From Lishizhenia tianjinensis (GTDB taxonomy: Bacteria > Bacteroidota > Bacteroidia > Flavobacteriales_D > Crocinitomicaceae): a stretch of 64,000 nt of DNA. Location: positions 1 to 64,000 of the forward strand of contig CALQIX020000007.1 of assembly GCA_943330745.2 (NCBI GenBank), in the 5' to 3' direction. Below are positions 15,096 through 26,327 of the stretch, piece by piece. The first letter of the stretch is position 1. Every line of letters starts with the position of its first letter. The position numbers and the translations under genes were made by a program. The notes below the pieces were generated by a model, which was not told where the DNA came from, did no database searches, and worked only from the letters and a program-made list of their open reading frames with translations.

Positions 15096-17678
15096 ATGTT
15101 GAAGTTACTATTTTTTATATTGGTTTGCTGGTGTTTTTTGGAAAAATCCCATGCACAAGTCATCGATGATTTCAGCGATGGAGATTTTTCGAATAACCCC
15201 ACTTGGTCGGGAACAACGGGAGATTTTATTGTTAATGGTACTCAGCAATTACAGTTAACAAGTTTAGTTGCGGGAGCATCCTATTTAACCACTCCGCATA
15301 ATTTAACTTCACTTAATAACAAAGAATGGAGGGTGTGGGTGAAACAAGCATTTGCCTCCTCTACAAGTAATTTTGGAAGGGTTTATTTAACCGCTGACAA
15401 TCCGGATTTGACTTTGGTACAAAATGGGTATTATCTCTTATTTGGTGAGGCTAATGCATTAGATGCAATTCGCTTGTATAAATTGGAATCCGGAGTATCA
15501 ACCTTGCTTTGTTCTGGAGTGGATGGTCAAATTGCAAATAGTTTTGTTGTTTCAGTTCGAGTAAAGAGATCTGCACTAGGCGATTGGAGTTTATATGCTG
15601 ATCTTACCGGAGGGCAGAATTTTGTTTTACAAGCAACCGCATCAGATTTATCCGTTCTATTAGGCACACACTTTGGAATGATTGACACATACACCATTAG
15701 TAATGCAACTAAATTTTATTACGACAACGTGTATGTCGGAAATGAAATCATTGACAATCAACCCCCTCTATTAGATACAGCCATTGCTATTTCTGCCACA
15801 CAAGTAGATGCCTATTTCAATGAAGCATTGGATCCGGTGAGTGCTCAAATTGCAGGTAATTATGTGTTTAATCCAACAATTGGAGCGTCTTTGGCAGTTA
15901 TTGATGGTGTTAATCCATCAATTGTGCATTTAACTACAACAACACCATTGATTAACGGAACAACCTATAATCTAATCGCTAACAACATATCAGATGTTTC
16001 TGGCAACTTAAATCCTTCAACATTTACGACGTTTCAATACCTTGTTGCAGACTCAGTACTTCCGGGAGATGTAATTATTAATGAGTTTTTCCCAGACCCA
16101 ACACCATTAATTGGTTTGCCAGAAGTAGAATTTGTTGAGATTTTTAATAAAAGCAACAAGATTTTTAATTTAACCGGTTGGAAAATTGGAGATGCCTCCT
16201 CAGATGGAACCATAACCGAAGGATGGTTGCTACCTGGGGAATATAAAGTGCTTACAGCAACAGCAAACATTCCTTTGTATACCACGACATCCGCCATTGG
16301 AGTAACAAGTTTTCCTAGTTTAAACAACGCAGGAGATGATGTGGTCTTGAAAGACACATATGGTCAAATTATTGACAAGTTGACCTATACCGATGACTGG
16401 TACCGAGATGATATTAAGCAAGATGGTGGATATTCTTTGGAATTAATCAACCCCAACGATCCTTGTTCAGATGCGGATAATTGGATTGCGTCCAATTGGA
16501 TTTTTGGAGGGACACCCGGGTATGTAAATTCGGTTTGGAATCTAACTCCTGATACTGGTCTTCCGGAGGTAATTCTTGCTTTGGCACTTGCTCCTAATTT
16601 TTTGGAGCTGCATTTTAACGAAGGAATGGATTCAGCATCATTATTCAATTCGGTGATCTCCTTTACTCCAAATTTGACCATTCAAAATAAATTTGTGTTA
16701 GGGGCACATCCAAATTTAATGACGATTCAATTCAATGAAAATATACAAGGCTCTCAATTTTATTCATTTACTATTCAATCGATTGCAGATTGTTGGTTGA
16801 ATCAAACCGATCGAAGCGGTACGTTTGTTTTACCTGAAATCCCGCAGCCGGGTGATGTGGTAATTAATGAAATCTTACAAAATCCAGTAACAGGTGGCCA
16901 AGATTGGATTGAGCTATATAACAATTCTTCCAAGGTCGTGAATTTAAAAGATTGGCAATTGGCGAATTTTGACAACGATACGATTGATAATTTTAAAACA
17001 ATCCCTTCTAATTATATCCTTCAACCGAATGATTATGTGGTGTTGGGAAAAGACTCCAATTTTGTAAAACAGAATTATCCTTTTGCAATCCCGGGTAAGT
17101 TCTTATTTACAGAAATGCCAAGCTTCAACAACGATTCTGGAACAGTATACCTGCTATATAATTCGGAAATAATTGACAAAGTTTCTTACCTAGATGCCTG
17201 GCATTTTGATTTGTTAGATGTCACAGATGGAGTTTCACTTGAGCGCATAGATCCTTCTGGAGCATCTTCAAGTGAATTTAATTGGCATTCAGCAGCTGAA
17301 GACATCGGTTTTGGAACTCCGGGTAGAATCAATTCACAATATCGTCCGGCGGTTTCAAATGGTGAAATTTCTTTACCAACGGATATTTTTTCCCCCGACA
17401 ATGATGGATATGAAGATGTTTTACAAATTGCTTACGCACTTAACAGTCCTGCTATGCTCGGAAAAGCACAAATTTTTGATGATCGCGGGCGGTTAGTTAG
17501 AACCATTTTCACCAATGAATTACTGGGGACGTCTGGTACATTCAGTTGGGATGGTGTGACTGACCAACAAGTAAAGGCAAGTATCGGAGTTTATGTACTC
17601 GTAGTGGAAGTCTTTTCAACAGATGGAGGTGTATTTTTTACAAAACAAAAAGCAATAACACTAGCTGGTAAATTGTAA
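15096..17678 (+). CDS. Secreted lamin-tail-domain protein with FlgD-like C-terminus
   Basis: An ~860-residue extracellular protein. In order it has a signal peptide (MLKLLFFILVCWCFLEKSHAQ), a LamG/concanavalin-like region (~25-210), an SbsA-type Ig repeat (~230-315), a lamin-tail domain (INEFFPDP..., ~330-455), a second Ig-like repeat, a second lamin-tail domain (INEILQNP..., ~590-700) and a C-terminal FlgD-like domain (FSPDNDGYEDVL...). That last domain acts as a sorting tail in many Bacteroidota proteins. I chose ATG 15096; the in-frame TTG at 15084 lies inside a TATATTTG promoter-like box (15079-15086). A role in adhesion or matrix is inference. Confidence 0.82.
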   Translation: MLKLLFFILVCWCFLEKSHAQVIDDFSDGDFSNNPTWSGTTGDFIVNGTQQLQLTSLVAGASYLTTPHNLTSLNNKEWRVWVKQAFASSTSNFGRVYLTADNPDLTLVQNGYYLLFGEANALDAIRLYKLESGVSTLLCSGVDGQIANSFVVSVRVKRSALGDWSLYADLTGGQNFVLQATASDLSVLLGTHFGMIDTYTISNATKFYYDNVYVGNEIIDNQPPLLDTAIAISATQVDAYFNEALDPVSAQIAGNYVFNPTIGASLAVIDGVNPSIVHLTTTTPLINGTTYNLIANNISDVSGNLNPSTFTTFQYLVADSVLPGDVIINEFFPDPTPLIGLPEVEFVEIFNKSNKIFNLTGWKIGDASSDGTITEGWLLPGEYKVLTATANIPLYTTTSAIGVTSFPSLNNAGDDVVLKDTYGQIIDKLTYTDDWYRDDIKQDGGYSLELINPNDPCSDADNWIASNWIFGGTPGYVNSVWNLTPDTGLPEVILALALAPNFLELHFNEGMDSASLFNSVISFTPNLTIQNKFVLGAHPNLMTIQFNENIQGSQFYSFTIQSIADCWLNQTDRSGTFVLPEIPQPGDVVINEILQNPVTGGQDWIELYNNSSKVVNLKDWQLANFDNDTIDNFKTIPSNYILQPNDYVVLGKDSNFVKQNYPFAIPGKFLFTEMPSFNNDSGTVYLLYNSEIIDKVSYLDAWHFDLLDVTDGVSLERIDPSGASSSEFNWHSAAEDIGFGTPGRINSQYRPAVSNGEISLPTDIFSPDNDGYEDVLQIAYALNSPAMLGKAQIFDDRGRLVRTIFTNELLGTSGTFSWDGVTDQQVKASIGVYVLVVEVFSTDGGVFFTKQKAITLAGKL

Positions 17679-17698
17679 TTTTGATAAAAAATTATACC

Positions 17699-18136
17699 AT
17701 GAAAAAGATTCTATTCCTTGGAGTGTTGCTGATTTCAGCATTTTCCTTTTCTCAATCATATAAAACGGCTATTGGATTAAAAGGAGGTTATCCTTCTTTA
17801 GGTGGATTGAATGCCAAAAAAATGCTTACTGGGAGCACCGCAGCCGAGTTTTCTATAGGCGGATTTGGTGGCGGGTTATATTTGTCTGGATTATTTGAAA
17901 TTCAAAAACCACTTCCTGAACCAACAGGGTTAGACTGGTATTTGGGTGCTGGGCCAACGGTAGGATTTGGCAATGTGTTTTATTTAAGTGCAAATGGCGT
18001 AATTGGTCTCGACTATACCTTTCAAGATTTTCCGCTGAATATAGCGCTAGACTCTGGTCCAGTTATTCAATTGATTGGTGCAACTCAACTCTTTACATGG
18101 GGCGGAGGATTTGCTATTCGCTATGCGTTAAAGTAA
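17699..18136 (+). CDS. Small outer-membrane-type protein
   Basis: A 145-residue protein starting at ATG 17699 with a clear signal peptide (MKKILFLGVLLISAFSFSQS). Glycine-rich short strands follow (LKGGYPSLGG, FSIGGFGGGLYLSGLFE, GPTVGFG), like a small eight-stranded barrel of the OmpW/PorT-like sort. An in-frame TTG at 17681 would put charged residues before the signal peptide and is less likely. It starts 20 bp after the lamin-tail gene and ends 4 bp before the LETM1-related gene, so all three may share a transcript. Confidence 0.7.
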   Translation: MKKILFLGVLLISAFSFSQSYKTAIGLKGGYPSLGGLNAKKMLTGSTAAEFSIGGFGGGLYLSGLFEIQKPLPEPTGLDWYLGAGPTVGFGNVFYLSANGVIGLDYTFQDFPLNIALDSGPVIQLIGATQLFTWGGGFAIRYALK

Positions 18137-18140
18137 AAAA

Positions 18141-19361
18141 GTGTATTATCCTGGATCATCCGGCTGGATTGAAAAGTACTGCGATTTAATCGAAAAAAAA
18201 GAGATTGCTTTTTTAGATCGATTAGCAGAATCTGAAGATTTAATTTCTTTGAGTAGGAATACGGGATTGTTGTTTGGCATTCCTTTGTCACAACTATTTT
18301 TTCCAGATTCTCAAACACAAAATTGGACCTATCACGATCGATTAAAATCATTGTTTTTTGATACTTTATTGTGGGTTTATCTCAAACATAATGGCAATGA
18401 ATTTCATAAAGATCAGTTCATTGAATATTTGGCGAATTATTATTCTACCGTTAAACCGAAAAATTCATTCGATTTTTTATCTTTCTTTAAAAAAGAATCG
18501 GTGTTTCATTCCATTGAGTTAGCTATTGATGAACGACTAGAATTGAATAAACGACTCATTGAAACTAGGATGTGGTTAAGCACACTTACCAATTCTTTTG
18601 TGTTTTTGGACGTGATTTTGTTTCAGGAATTTCTTCAAACTTCAGCGGTTCGACCGTTCCAAGTTTTGACTGAGAAATCAATGTATTGCTTTATTGGCGC
18701 TGCACATTCAGATCAAGAACTAACTGAATCGGAGGAAAAATTGTTTGCTTATTTTTTAGCGTGTGCTCGCCTCAATGAAACGGATGACGAACAATTAGAA
18801 ATCCGATTTAAAAATCCCAATTACCTTCCGGATCTGCAACAGGTTGTAAATGAGTCATCCGAATTTAAGTATTATCTCCTTTATTTTTGTGCGTTTATCA
18901 TTTCCTGCAACCGCGAAATTCATGAAGAAGAACGCGAGTTTTTAATTCAATTAGCGAAGGAACTAGCTATTTCGGAGGATGAGGTTGATTTGGCTTTAAC
19001 GTTTAATACCGCGTTCATTTTGGATCATACGCGCGAAATTCCCTATTTAGGAAATTCTTCGGCCGATATTCTGTTTTCTAATTTGTCCAAACGGTGGGGA
19101 AAAATCCTACTGCGCAATAAAGACAAATTGGTGTTGGAAATTCAACAAAGCAAAGAACTGATGATTTTATTGGGTAAATCAACCCAGCGAGACTTAACGA
19201 AAGAGGAAAAAGAACAAGTGAAAATGCAATTGATGGACATCATGAAATCCATGCCCTCACTCGCCATATTTTTAATTCCGGGCGGAAGCCTATTACTTCC
19301 TATTTTTCTGAAAATTATCCCGAGTTTAATGCCTTCCGCTTTTAGAGACAATGAAGTCTAA
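18141..19361 (+). CDS. LETM1-related biofilm-associated protein
   Basis: A 406-residue protein of a family confined to Bacteroidota and labelled LETM1-related biofilm-associated. The middle (about 200-290) is a TerB-like helical region with acidic motifs (SEEKLFAYFLACARL, HEEEREFLIQLAKE). The C-terminus KSMPSLAIFLIPGGSLLLPIFLKIIPSLMPSAF resembles the membrane-proximal part of mitochondrial LETM1. The start is GTG at 18141, 4 bp after the previous stop; no nearby ATG fits. No signal peptide is present, so it is cytoplasmic or inner-membrane attached. Its molecular function is unknown. Confidence 0.8.
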   Translation: MYYPGSSGWIEKYCDLIEKKEIAFLDRLAESEDLISLSRNTGLLFGIPLSQLFFPDSQTQNWTYHDRLKSLFFDTLLWVYLKHNGNEFHKDQFIEYLANYYSTVKPKNSFDFLSFFKKESVFHSIELAIDERLELNKRLIETRMWLSTLTNSFVFLDVILFQEFLQTSAVRPFQVLTEKSMYCFIGAAHSDQELTESEEKLFAYFLACARLNETDDEQLEIRFKNPNYLPDLQQVVNESSEFKYYLLYFCAFIISCNREIHEEEREFLIQLAKELAISEDEVDLALTFNTAFILDHTREIPYLGNSSADILFSNLSKRWGKILLRNKDKLVLEIQQSKELMILLGKSTQRDLTKEEKEQVKMQLMDIMKSMPSLAIFLIPGGSLLLPIFLKIIPSLMPSAFRDNEV

Positions 19362-19421
19362 ATAGCGGCTTAAAAGGTTGAAATGTTGTTAATAATTCTA
19401 TGCTAAACACCTTTGTTTTTC

Positions 19422-19452
19422 TTGACTTCACATACCTTGTTTCTTATCTTTG
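19422..19452 (+). promoter_or_regulatory. Predicted gyrB promoter
   Basis: TTG at 19422-19424 and TAtcTTTG at 19445-19452 are separated by 20 bp, the spacing expected for the Bacteroidota housekeeping sigma factor. The predicted start point is about 30 nt before the gyrB ATG. Confidence 0.75.
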
Positions 19453-19472
19453 CAAGTATTGATTTTTAATAA

Positions 19473-21443
<1,971 letters not shown>

Positions 21444-21465
21444 TAGGTTTCACAAATAATTGATT

Positions 21466-21500
21466 AGCCCATTGGAAATTCCGGTGGGCTTTTTATTTTT
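21466..21500 (+). terminator. Rho-independent terminator of gyrB
   Basis: The arms AGCCCATTGG (21466-21475) and CCGGTGGGCT (21481-21490) form a 10 bp stem with one G-T pair and a 5 nt loop. A T-rich tract follows. On the other strand no T tract follows, so it serves gyrB only. Confidence 0.85.
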
Positions 21501-21538
21501 TAGCTACCAAATACGAGAATAAAATTCAATGATTATAC

Positions 21539-23875
21539 TTAGCGCATTAAGTGGAAAAAACTACTATACGTTTTATTGGTGTCTTTGATTTTTAGTAAAT
21601 AAAAATAAACGCCATCTGTTAAACCATCTCCCGACCAATTATTGAGATATGGACTTGCTTGAAAAACTAAATTACCCCAGCGATTAAAAATTGTCAATTC
21701 TGTTTCATTGTATGTATCCACATAATCAAAATAAAGCACATCGTTTGAATTATCACCATTGGGTGTTATAATATTTAAGTTTTCTATTTCTGCAGGGATT
21801 ATTATCAATTGCTGACATAGTGTATCTGAACAACCAAAGAGATCACTCACTGATAAACAAGTAGTATAGTTTCCTGGAGTAGAAATAATGGATGAGTATG
21901 CTGTATCATTGCTGACAAAAGAATTGTCAAATGTCCAATTAGTAGATGCTACAGGCCCAAGAGAGGCTGATGAGGCACTGATTAATGAAAAAGGGCTCTC
22001 TACAATGCAAGGATTAGGAGAGATTGAATAGTTTGCTATTGGATTAGGAATTATATAAACATTGTGTTCCAATGTGTCTGATATGCACCCATTTAATGTG
22101 GCATAAGAATAATAGCTATACATTGTAATGCTGTCATTTATTGATGATAAAATTTGATTAATAGTTCCCTGTCCGCTTATTCCATTTCCATAATAATTTA
22201 CAATTCCTCCTGGCAAACATGAACTCAGGTTTATTGCTAATTCTGCGCCTTCACAAAGAGTAGAATCGTAGATTGCAATGGGAAGCGCAGCAGGTATAAT
22301 GGGCTTTGTGATAAATGTAATATTTTGTATTTGCGTTCCACAAGCATCAAAAATAACAGGTGGCGGAACAGGTAATTCGGTATAATTTGAATCACAATAA
22401 ATAGGACAATTAGGATTAATGAGCGTAAATACATTGTTTTTATTTCCAGTACTACAACCTGTATTTATACCTGCCACCACAGTATCTTGAGACCATGGAT
22501 GCGTAAAAGTATATGGTGGGACTCCATATCGCGCATATCCTGTGGCAGTAAATTCGCAACTATTGGAACAAATAGGGGATTGAGATACATACCATTCATT
22601 TCCATAAGTCTCTGGTGTTTTACCATACATAATAACTTTAAATGGATACTGTGTAAATTGATCATAGCGGACATAAGATGCATTACAGCCACTACCAAGA
22701 GCATTTCGTCCTAAATGAAATCGAACGTAGATTGAAGTGTCAGTGCATCTTTTGGAAAAGCAACAGCTCAATGGACTCAATAAGTTAAAACTATCCAGGA
22801 AAGCTGTCCCCGGCGTATTAGCAGCTGCTCCGGTGATTGTGAAGTATTGTGAGCTAGCACAATCTGTACTGAAATTCATCGATCCTATTCCCATAGTTGC
22901 AGGGGTAAATGGATCTGCATAAAAACTACTTGACACATAAAGTCCGGTTAAAGTAACGCTTGCAGGAATTGTTACCAACAAACTATCTTTGTTATAAGTC
23001 GGCATAAAACAGGAAGGCATATTTCCATTATTCCAAAGACTTGGGATTCCTGCAATGGTTGGATCAATAATTATTGGAAAACTTCGATTATTGTGCAACC
23101 AATCACTATCAATTACGAGTTCTAAATAATGAGACCCCTCCTTAAAATGGATATTATATTTTCCCTTTAGAACATCGAAATTTTGATCAAAACAAAGAAT
23201 TTGTCCAAAAAAACCAACATCATCTTTTCCATCAGAAATCCGAACCTCGTCATTTTCTTTATATAATTTCCATAATGGCGGGAGTTCAATTTTTTCAAGA
23301 ATTTTTAATTCTCCATGGGGCAATGTATTTGAATTCTCAATGATATAATTTACTTTAAAGCCTCCTTCAATAAATGAAATAGACTTAGTTATTCCTTCCG
23401 TTAATTTGATTGTTTTCTTTTCTGCAGATATCGATTTTATAGGATTGTGCTCTATTTCATTTTCGTTTATAGATTCGGTTGAAATGGTGATTTTTTCATT
23501 TTTAGGAAAATAAAGATAAAGGTTGCCGTCGACTTGTAATTTTGTTCGAATAGGTTGCTGCATTGCCGACCAAGAACCATCAGCATCTTCCTTAGGAATA
23601 GAAATGATTGGCTCGAGGCTACCATCTTTCTCGAAACAAAGGGGTTTTACCGAATATTCATTTTTTATATCTCCTTTAGTCGTTTTGTATGATCGTGAAA
23701 AAATAGTTCTTTGAGTTTTATTTTCAACAAAATTTAAAAAGTTGATTTTCTCGTCTGTAGATGAAGTAGAGAAAGGTATTTTCCTAAATTCTTCTTGATA
23801 AAAATTTGGTTTTTGCGCGATAAAAACTGTCCGAATACCTACACTGAAAATGATGAAAATAGCAATTTTATACAT
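21539..23875 (-). CDS. Secreted PKD protein with gliding-motility C-terminal domain
   Basis: A 778-residue secreted protein. After the signal peptide (1-~19) a long N-terminal region of unknown fold includes a ~265-residue segment ending RSFPIIIDPTIAG, a pattern seen at the start of many Bacteroidota cell-surface giants. A cysteine-rich stretch (about 370-520) follows, then a PKD-like domain (TNWTFDNSF, ~655-700). The type B T9SS gliding-motility C-terminal domain is FNRWGNLVF ... DGVYFYLLKI at ~700-778. It lies between gyrB and a lipoprotein gene on the other strand, with no obvious operon partner. Its role (adhesion or motility surface) is inference. Confidence 0.8.
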   Translation of the reverse strand: MYKIAIFIIFSVGIRTVFIAQKPNFYQEEFRKIPFSTSSTDEKINFLNFVENKTQRTIFSRSYKTTKGDIKNEYSVKPLCFEKDGSLEPIISIPKEDADGSWSAMQQPIRTKLQVDGNLYLYFPKNEKITISTESINENEIEHNPIKSISAEKKTIKLTEGITKSISFIEGGFKVNYIIENSNTLPHGELKILEKIELPPLWKLYKENDEVRISDGKDDVGFFGQILCFDQNFDVLKGKYNIHFKEGSHYLELVIDSDWLHNNRSFPIIIDPTIAGIPSLWNNGNMPSCFMPTYNKDSLLVTIPASVTLTGLYVSSSFYADPFTPATMGIGSMNFSTDCASSQYFTITGAAANTPGTAFLDSFNLLSPLSCCFSKRCTDTSIYVRFHLGRNALGSGCNASYVRYDQFTQYPFKVIMYGKTPETYGNEWYVSQSPICSNSCEFTATGYARYGVPPYTFTHPWSQDTVVAGINTGCSTGNKNNVFTLINPNCPIYCDSNYTELPVPPPVIFDACGTQIQNITFITKPIIPAALPIAIYDSTLCEGAELAINLSSCLPGGIVNYYGNGISGQGTINQILSSINDSITMYSYYSYATLNGCISDTLEHNVYIIPNPIANYSISPNPCIVESPFSLISASSASLGPVASTNWTFDNSFVSNDTAYSSIISTPGNYTTCLSVSDLFGCSDTLCQQLIIIPAEIENLNIITPNGDNSNDVLYFDYVDTYNETELTIFNRWGNLVFQASPYLNNWSGDGLTDGVYFYLLKIKDTNKTYSSFFHLMR

Positions 23876-23990
23876 TTTAATTAATTGAATGTCACGAATA
23901 TAAAAAATAATTAAGAATATTTTAAGATTCTATTCAATCTATTGGATAGTTATTTATATTGAGTGAATTATAAATTCCGGCGGGCTTTTT

Positions 23991-24365
23991 TTAGTCTATT
24001 TTAATTCCAGCATAGTTTGTTACATCACCCCCTCCAAGACCGCCGCTGTATTGGGTAAAATAAATGCTATCGTGTATAAATTGAATTTCTCTATATTCAT
24101 GCACATATCCTTCCTTGAATGTATTGCCCTTCCAAACTGAATCCACAAGGAATTGGTTACCAAGTAAAGTAATGTAATCTCCCTCGCGTTTCACTTCAAT
24201 CGTATCAACGTAGAGCGTATCGTAATGAAATCCACCTGTCCATGAATAATGGTGAACCGTACAACGGTATTTTTCTGAATTTTTCTTGGAACCTTTTTTG
24301 CTACAAGCGGATAGCAGCATAAGCGATAAAACAGAAACAAGCAACATGGAATAGATTGGTTTCAT
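23991..24365 (-). CDS. Small lipoprotein of unknown function
   Basis: A 124-residue lipoprotein; the lipobox LLSAC gives lipidated Cys21, followed by a Lys/Ser-rich linker. The mature part has beta-strand pattern and short repeats around a Tyr-rich core (HYSWTGGFHYDTLYVDT). I recognise no family. The end (GGLGGGDVTNYAGIKID) looks like a small lipocalin-like or META-like edge strand, but this is weak. The gene stands alone. Confidence 0.65.
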   Translation of the reverse strand: MKPIYSMLLVSVLSLMLLSACSKKGSKKNSEKYRCTVHHYSWTGGFHYDTLYVDTIEVKREGDYITLLGNQFLVDSVWKGNTFKEGYVHEYREIQFIHDSIYFTQYSGGLGGGDVTNYAGIKID

Positions 24366-24438
24366 GACATAGCTACTTTGAATTCGAAAGAAAGGTAGGG
24401 TTTTTATTTAATATGTGCCACAACGAGATGTAATTATA

Positions 24439-25308
24439 TTACTTTTCTAACGGTTGATATAAAATTTCAAAAGCGTTGGAAACAGCCTGATGCAGTATAG
24501 TTGCGTGATTTTCTTCTGGTAAATAATCAAAAAAGACACGTACATTTTTGCTTTTAGATTGGTTAATTTTATCTGACAATAAGTTTGCATCTACTTCCAT
24601 GACTCGCGGAACTTTCGTGGGGGTGAGGCCCTCTTTTCCAACGCCAATATAAATAGTTGTTTGTTGGTTATATCCTTCGGTGTAAAGGGTGGACGGAAGG
24701 TTCAAAAGCGAACCATTATCCCACCATAAACTGGGGCTTACGATAATGTACTTGGTAAAAAGTGTGGGTTTTTTCAATAGTATTTCTGTTGCCAATAATC
24801 CACCAAATGATTGTCCAATAAGTGTTTTTTCTTGATTAGTGCGGTATTTTTTTGCTATGTATGGTTGTAGTTCATTTTCAATAAATGAAATAAATGAATC
24901 AGAGTGACCGGATGTTGGAAATCGTTCATTCAATTCGTCAAGGGTTGATGGATATGTGAAATCCCTTGCTCTGTCTACATTGGCTATGCCAACCACTATG
25001 GATTTTGGTACCTTATTCACCCATTCAAAAGTGTTAAATTGAACAAGACCAACAATATGAATAAAATCTTCATCGGCTGATCCGTCCAATAAATAAATTA
25101 CCGGGTATTTGATTGAGTCGCTAGGATTATATCCTTCAGGTAAATAGATATTCAATATCCTGGTTTCATTCAGTACGATGGATTGAATTTTATCAATGAC
25201 ACCAAGTACAAATGGTGTGCTAATTTCGGTGGTTTTCTCCTTAGTTTTTTGCCCAAACGTGAAAGAAATCCAGCATAGCGCAACTAGAAATAGGATTGAA
25301 TGTTTCAT
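24439..25308 (-). CDS. Exported alpha/beta hydrolase, esterase D/Fes-like
   Basis: A 289-residue periplasmic or secreted esterase. The signal peptide covers residues 1-~19. The nucleophile elbow GQSFGG places Ser167, YLLDGSADE (about 72-80) is the oxyanion strand, and ENHATIL near residue 268 gives the catalytic His. It fits the putative-esterase group (IroE/Fes/YbbA-like) that acts on siderophores or acylated sugars. It lies about 110 bp after the nucleotidase gene on the same strand, so it may sit at the end of the upstream operon, but the gap makes this uncertain. Confidence 0.82.
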   Translation of the reverse strand: MKHSILFLVALCWISFTFGQKTKEKTTEISTPFVLGVIDKIQSIVLNETRILNIYLPEGYNPSDSIKYPVIYLLDGSADEDFIHIVGLVQFNTFEWVNKVPKSIVVGIANVDRARDFTYPSTLDELNERFPTSGHSDSFISFIENELQPYIAKKYRTNQEKTLIGQSFGGLLATEILLKKPTLFTKYIIVSPSLWWDNGSLLNLPSTLYTEGYNQQTTIYIGVGKEGLTPTKVPRVMEVDANLLSDKINQSKSKNVRVFFDYLPEENHATILHQAVSNAFEILYQPLEK

Positions 25309-25416
25309 GCTTTTTTTATATCTATTTGATGGATAATGGTTCTTTACTTCAACAAGTTTAGCGAATTTTGGTATAATAATTAACTCTGCTAATAAATAGA
25401 AAGTAGTTGATATAAA

Positions 25417-26319
25417 TTACCTCACCTTCATCGAACGCCCAACCATTCCTTGTTGTATGTCTATGTCAATTCGACCTACATACAACCCGGCATATCCAAC
25501 TTGATTGATGAGAACGGGTAGTCCCTTTTGGTTCAGTTCAATGGTAGGTTTTTCCAAAAAAGTATGGCTGTGTCCTCCAAGAATGAGGTCAATGTGGCAC
25601 GAAAGTTTTGCTAGTTTTCTGTCTGAAACTTTGGAGGTATCCGCGTAATCATACCCCAAATGCGATAAACAAATAATTAAGTCACAGCCTTTATTTTTTA
25701 ATTCCTTGGCCAATTCATTTGCCGTGATTATCGGATCTAAATACTTGGTTTTGGCAAATTTATCGGAAGGCACAAGCCCCATTAATTCAACACCTATTCC
25801 AAAAACCCCAATTTTCAATCCGCCTTTGCTGAAAAGCGTGTATCGTTGTGTTTCTCCTTTTAGTATCGTTTCTGAAAAATCATAATTGGCACAGAGAAAT
25901 GGAAAATTAGCGTGTTGTTTGGCATTTTTAAATCCTTCCAAACCTATATCAAAATCATGATTTCCCATGGTGGCAGCATCATAGCCCATTTCTGTCATGA
26001 GTTTCATTTCCAAAATGCCATTAAACAAGTTAAAATAAGGTGTTCCTTGAAAAATGTCTCCGCTATCTAAAAGCAATACATGTTCTTCTTCTTGTCGTAT
26101 TTGCTGAATAAGCGCATGTCGCTTGGCAACGCCTCCCATTCCTGGAAATTTGGAATGATTATCCGGAAATGGATCAATATTGGAGTGGGTATCGTTGGTG
26201 TGAAGGATTGTTATTTTCTGAGTCTTTTTAGTAAATAACGATTGACTGAAACTGGGAGCACTCAGTACAATGGCTCCGGTTCCAAGGGATAAATTTCGAA
26301 CAAACTTTCTTCTATTCAT
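25417..26319 (-). CDS. Metallophosphatase domain of a split 5'-nucleotidase, Tat-type signal
   Basis: A 300-residue calcineurin-like phosphoesterase equal to the N-terminal half of a UshA-type 5'-nucleotidase. Metal ligands are in HTNDTHS (40-46), DSGDIFQG (85-92), GNHDFD (119-124) and GGHSHTF (about 251-257). The N-terminus MNRRKFVRNLSLGTGA is a Tat-type twin-arginine signal, implying export after folding with metals. The C-terminal substrate-binding domain is absent here and is encoded by the gene upstream, 8 bp away. Together they should release phosphate from nucleoside 5'-monophosphates in the periplasm or at the surface. Confidence 0.88.
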   Translation of the reverse strand: MNRRKFVRNLSLGTGAIVLSAPSFSQSLFTKKTQKITILHTNDTHSNIDPFPDNHSKFPGMGGVAKRHALIQQIRQEEEHVLLLDSGDIFQGTPYFNLFNGILEMKLMTEMGYDAATMGNHDFDIGLEGFKNAKQHANFPFLCANYDFSETILKGETQRYTLFSKGGLKIGVFGIGVELMGLVPSDKFAKTKYLDPIITANELAKELKNKGCDLIICLSHLGYDYADTSKVSDRKLAKLSCHIDLILGGHSHTFLEKPTIELNQKGLPVLINQVGYAGLYVGRIDIDIQQGMVGRSMKVR

Positions 26320-26327
26320 GGTTATTC

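Noticed and set aside
16034-16681. Two minus-strand frames of about 100 residues inside the lamin-tail protein gene
   Set aside because: They are shadows of the repeated lamin-tail and Ig segments on the plus strand.
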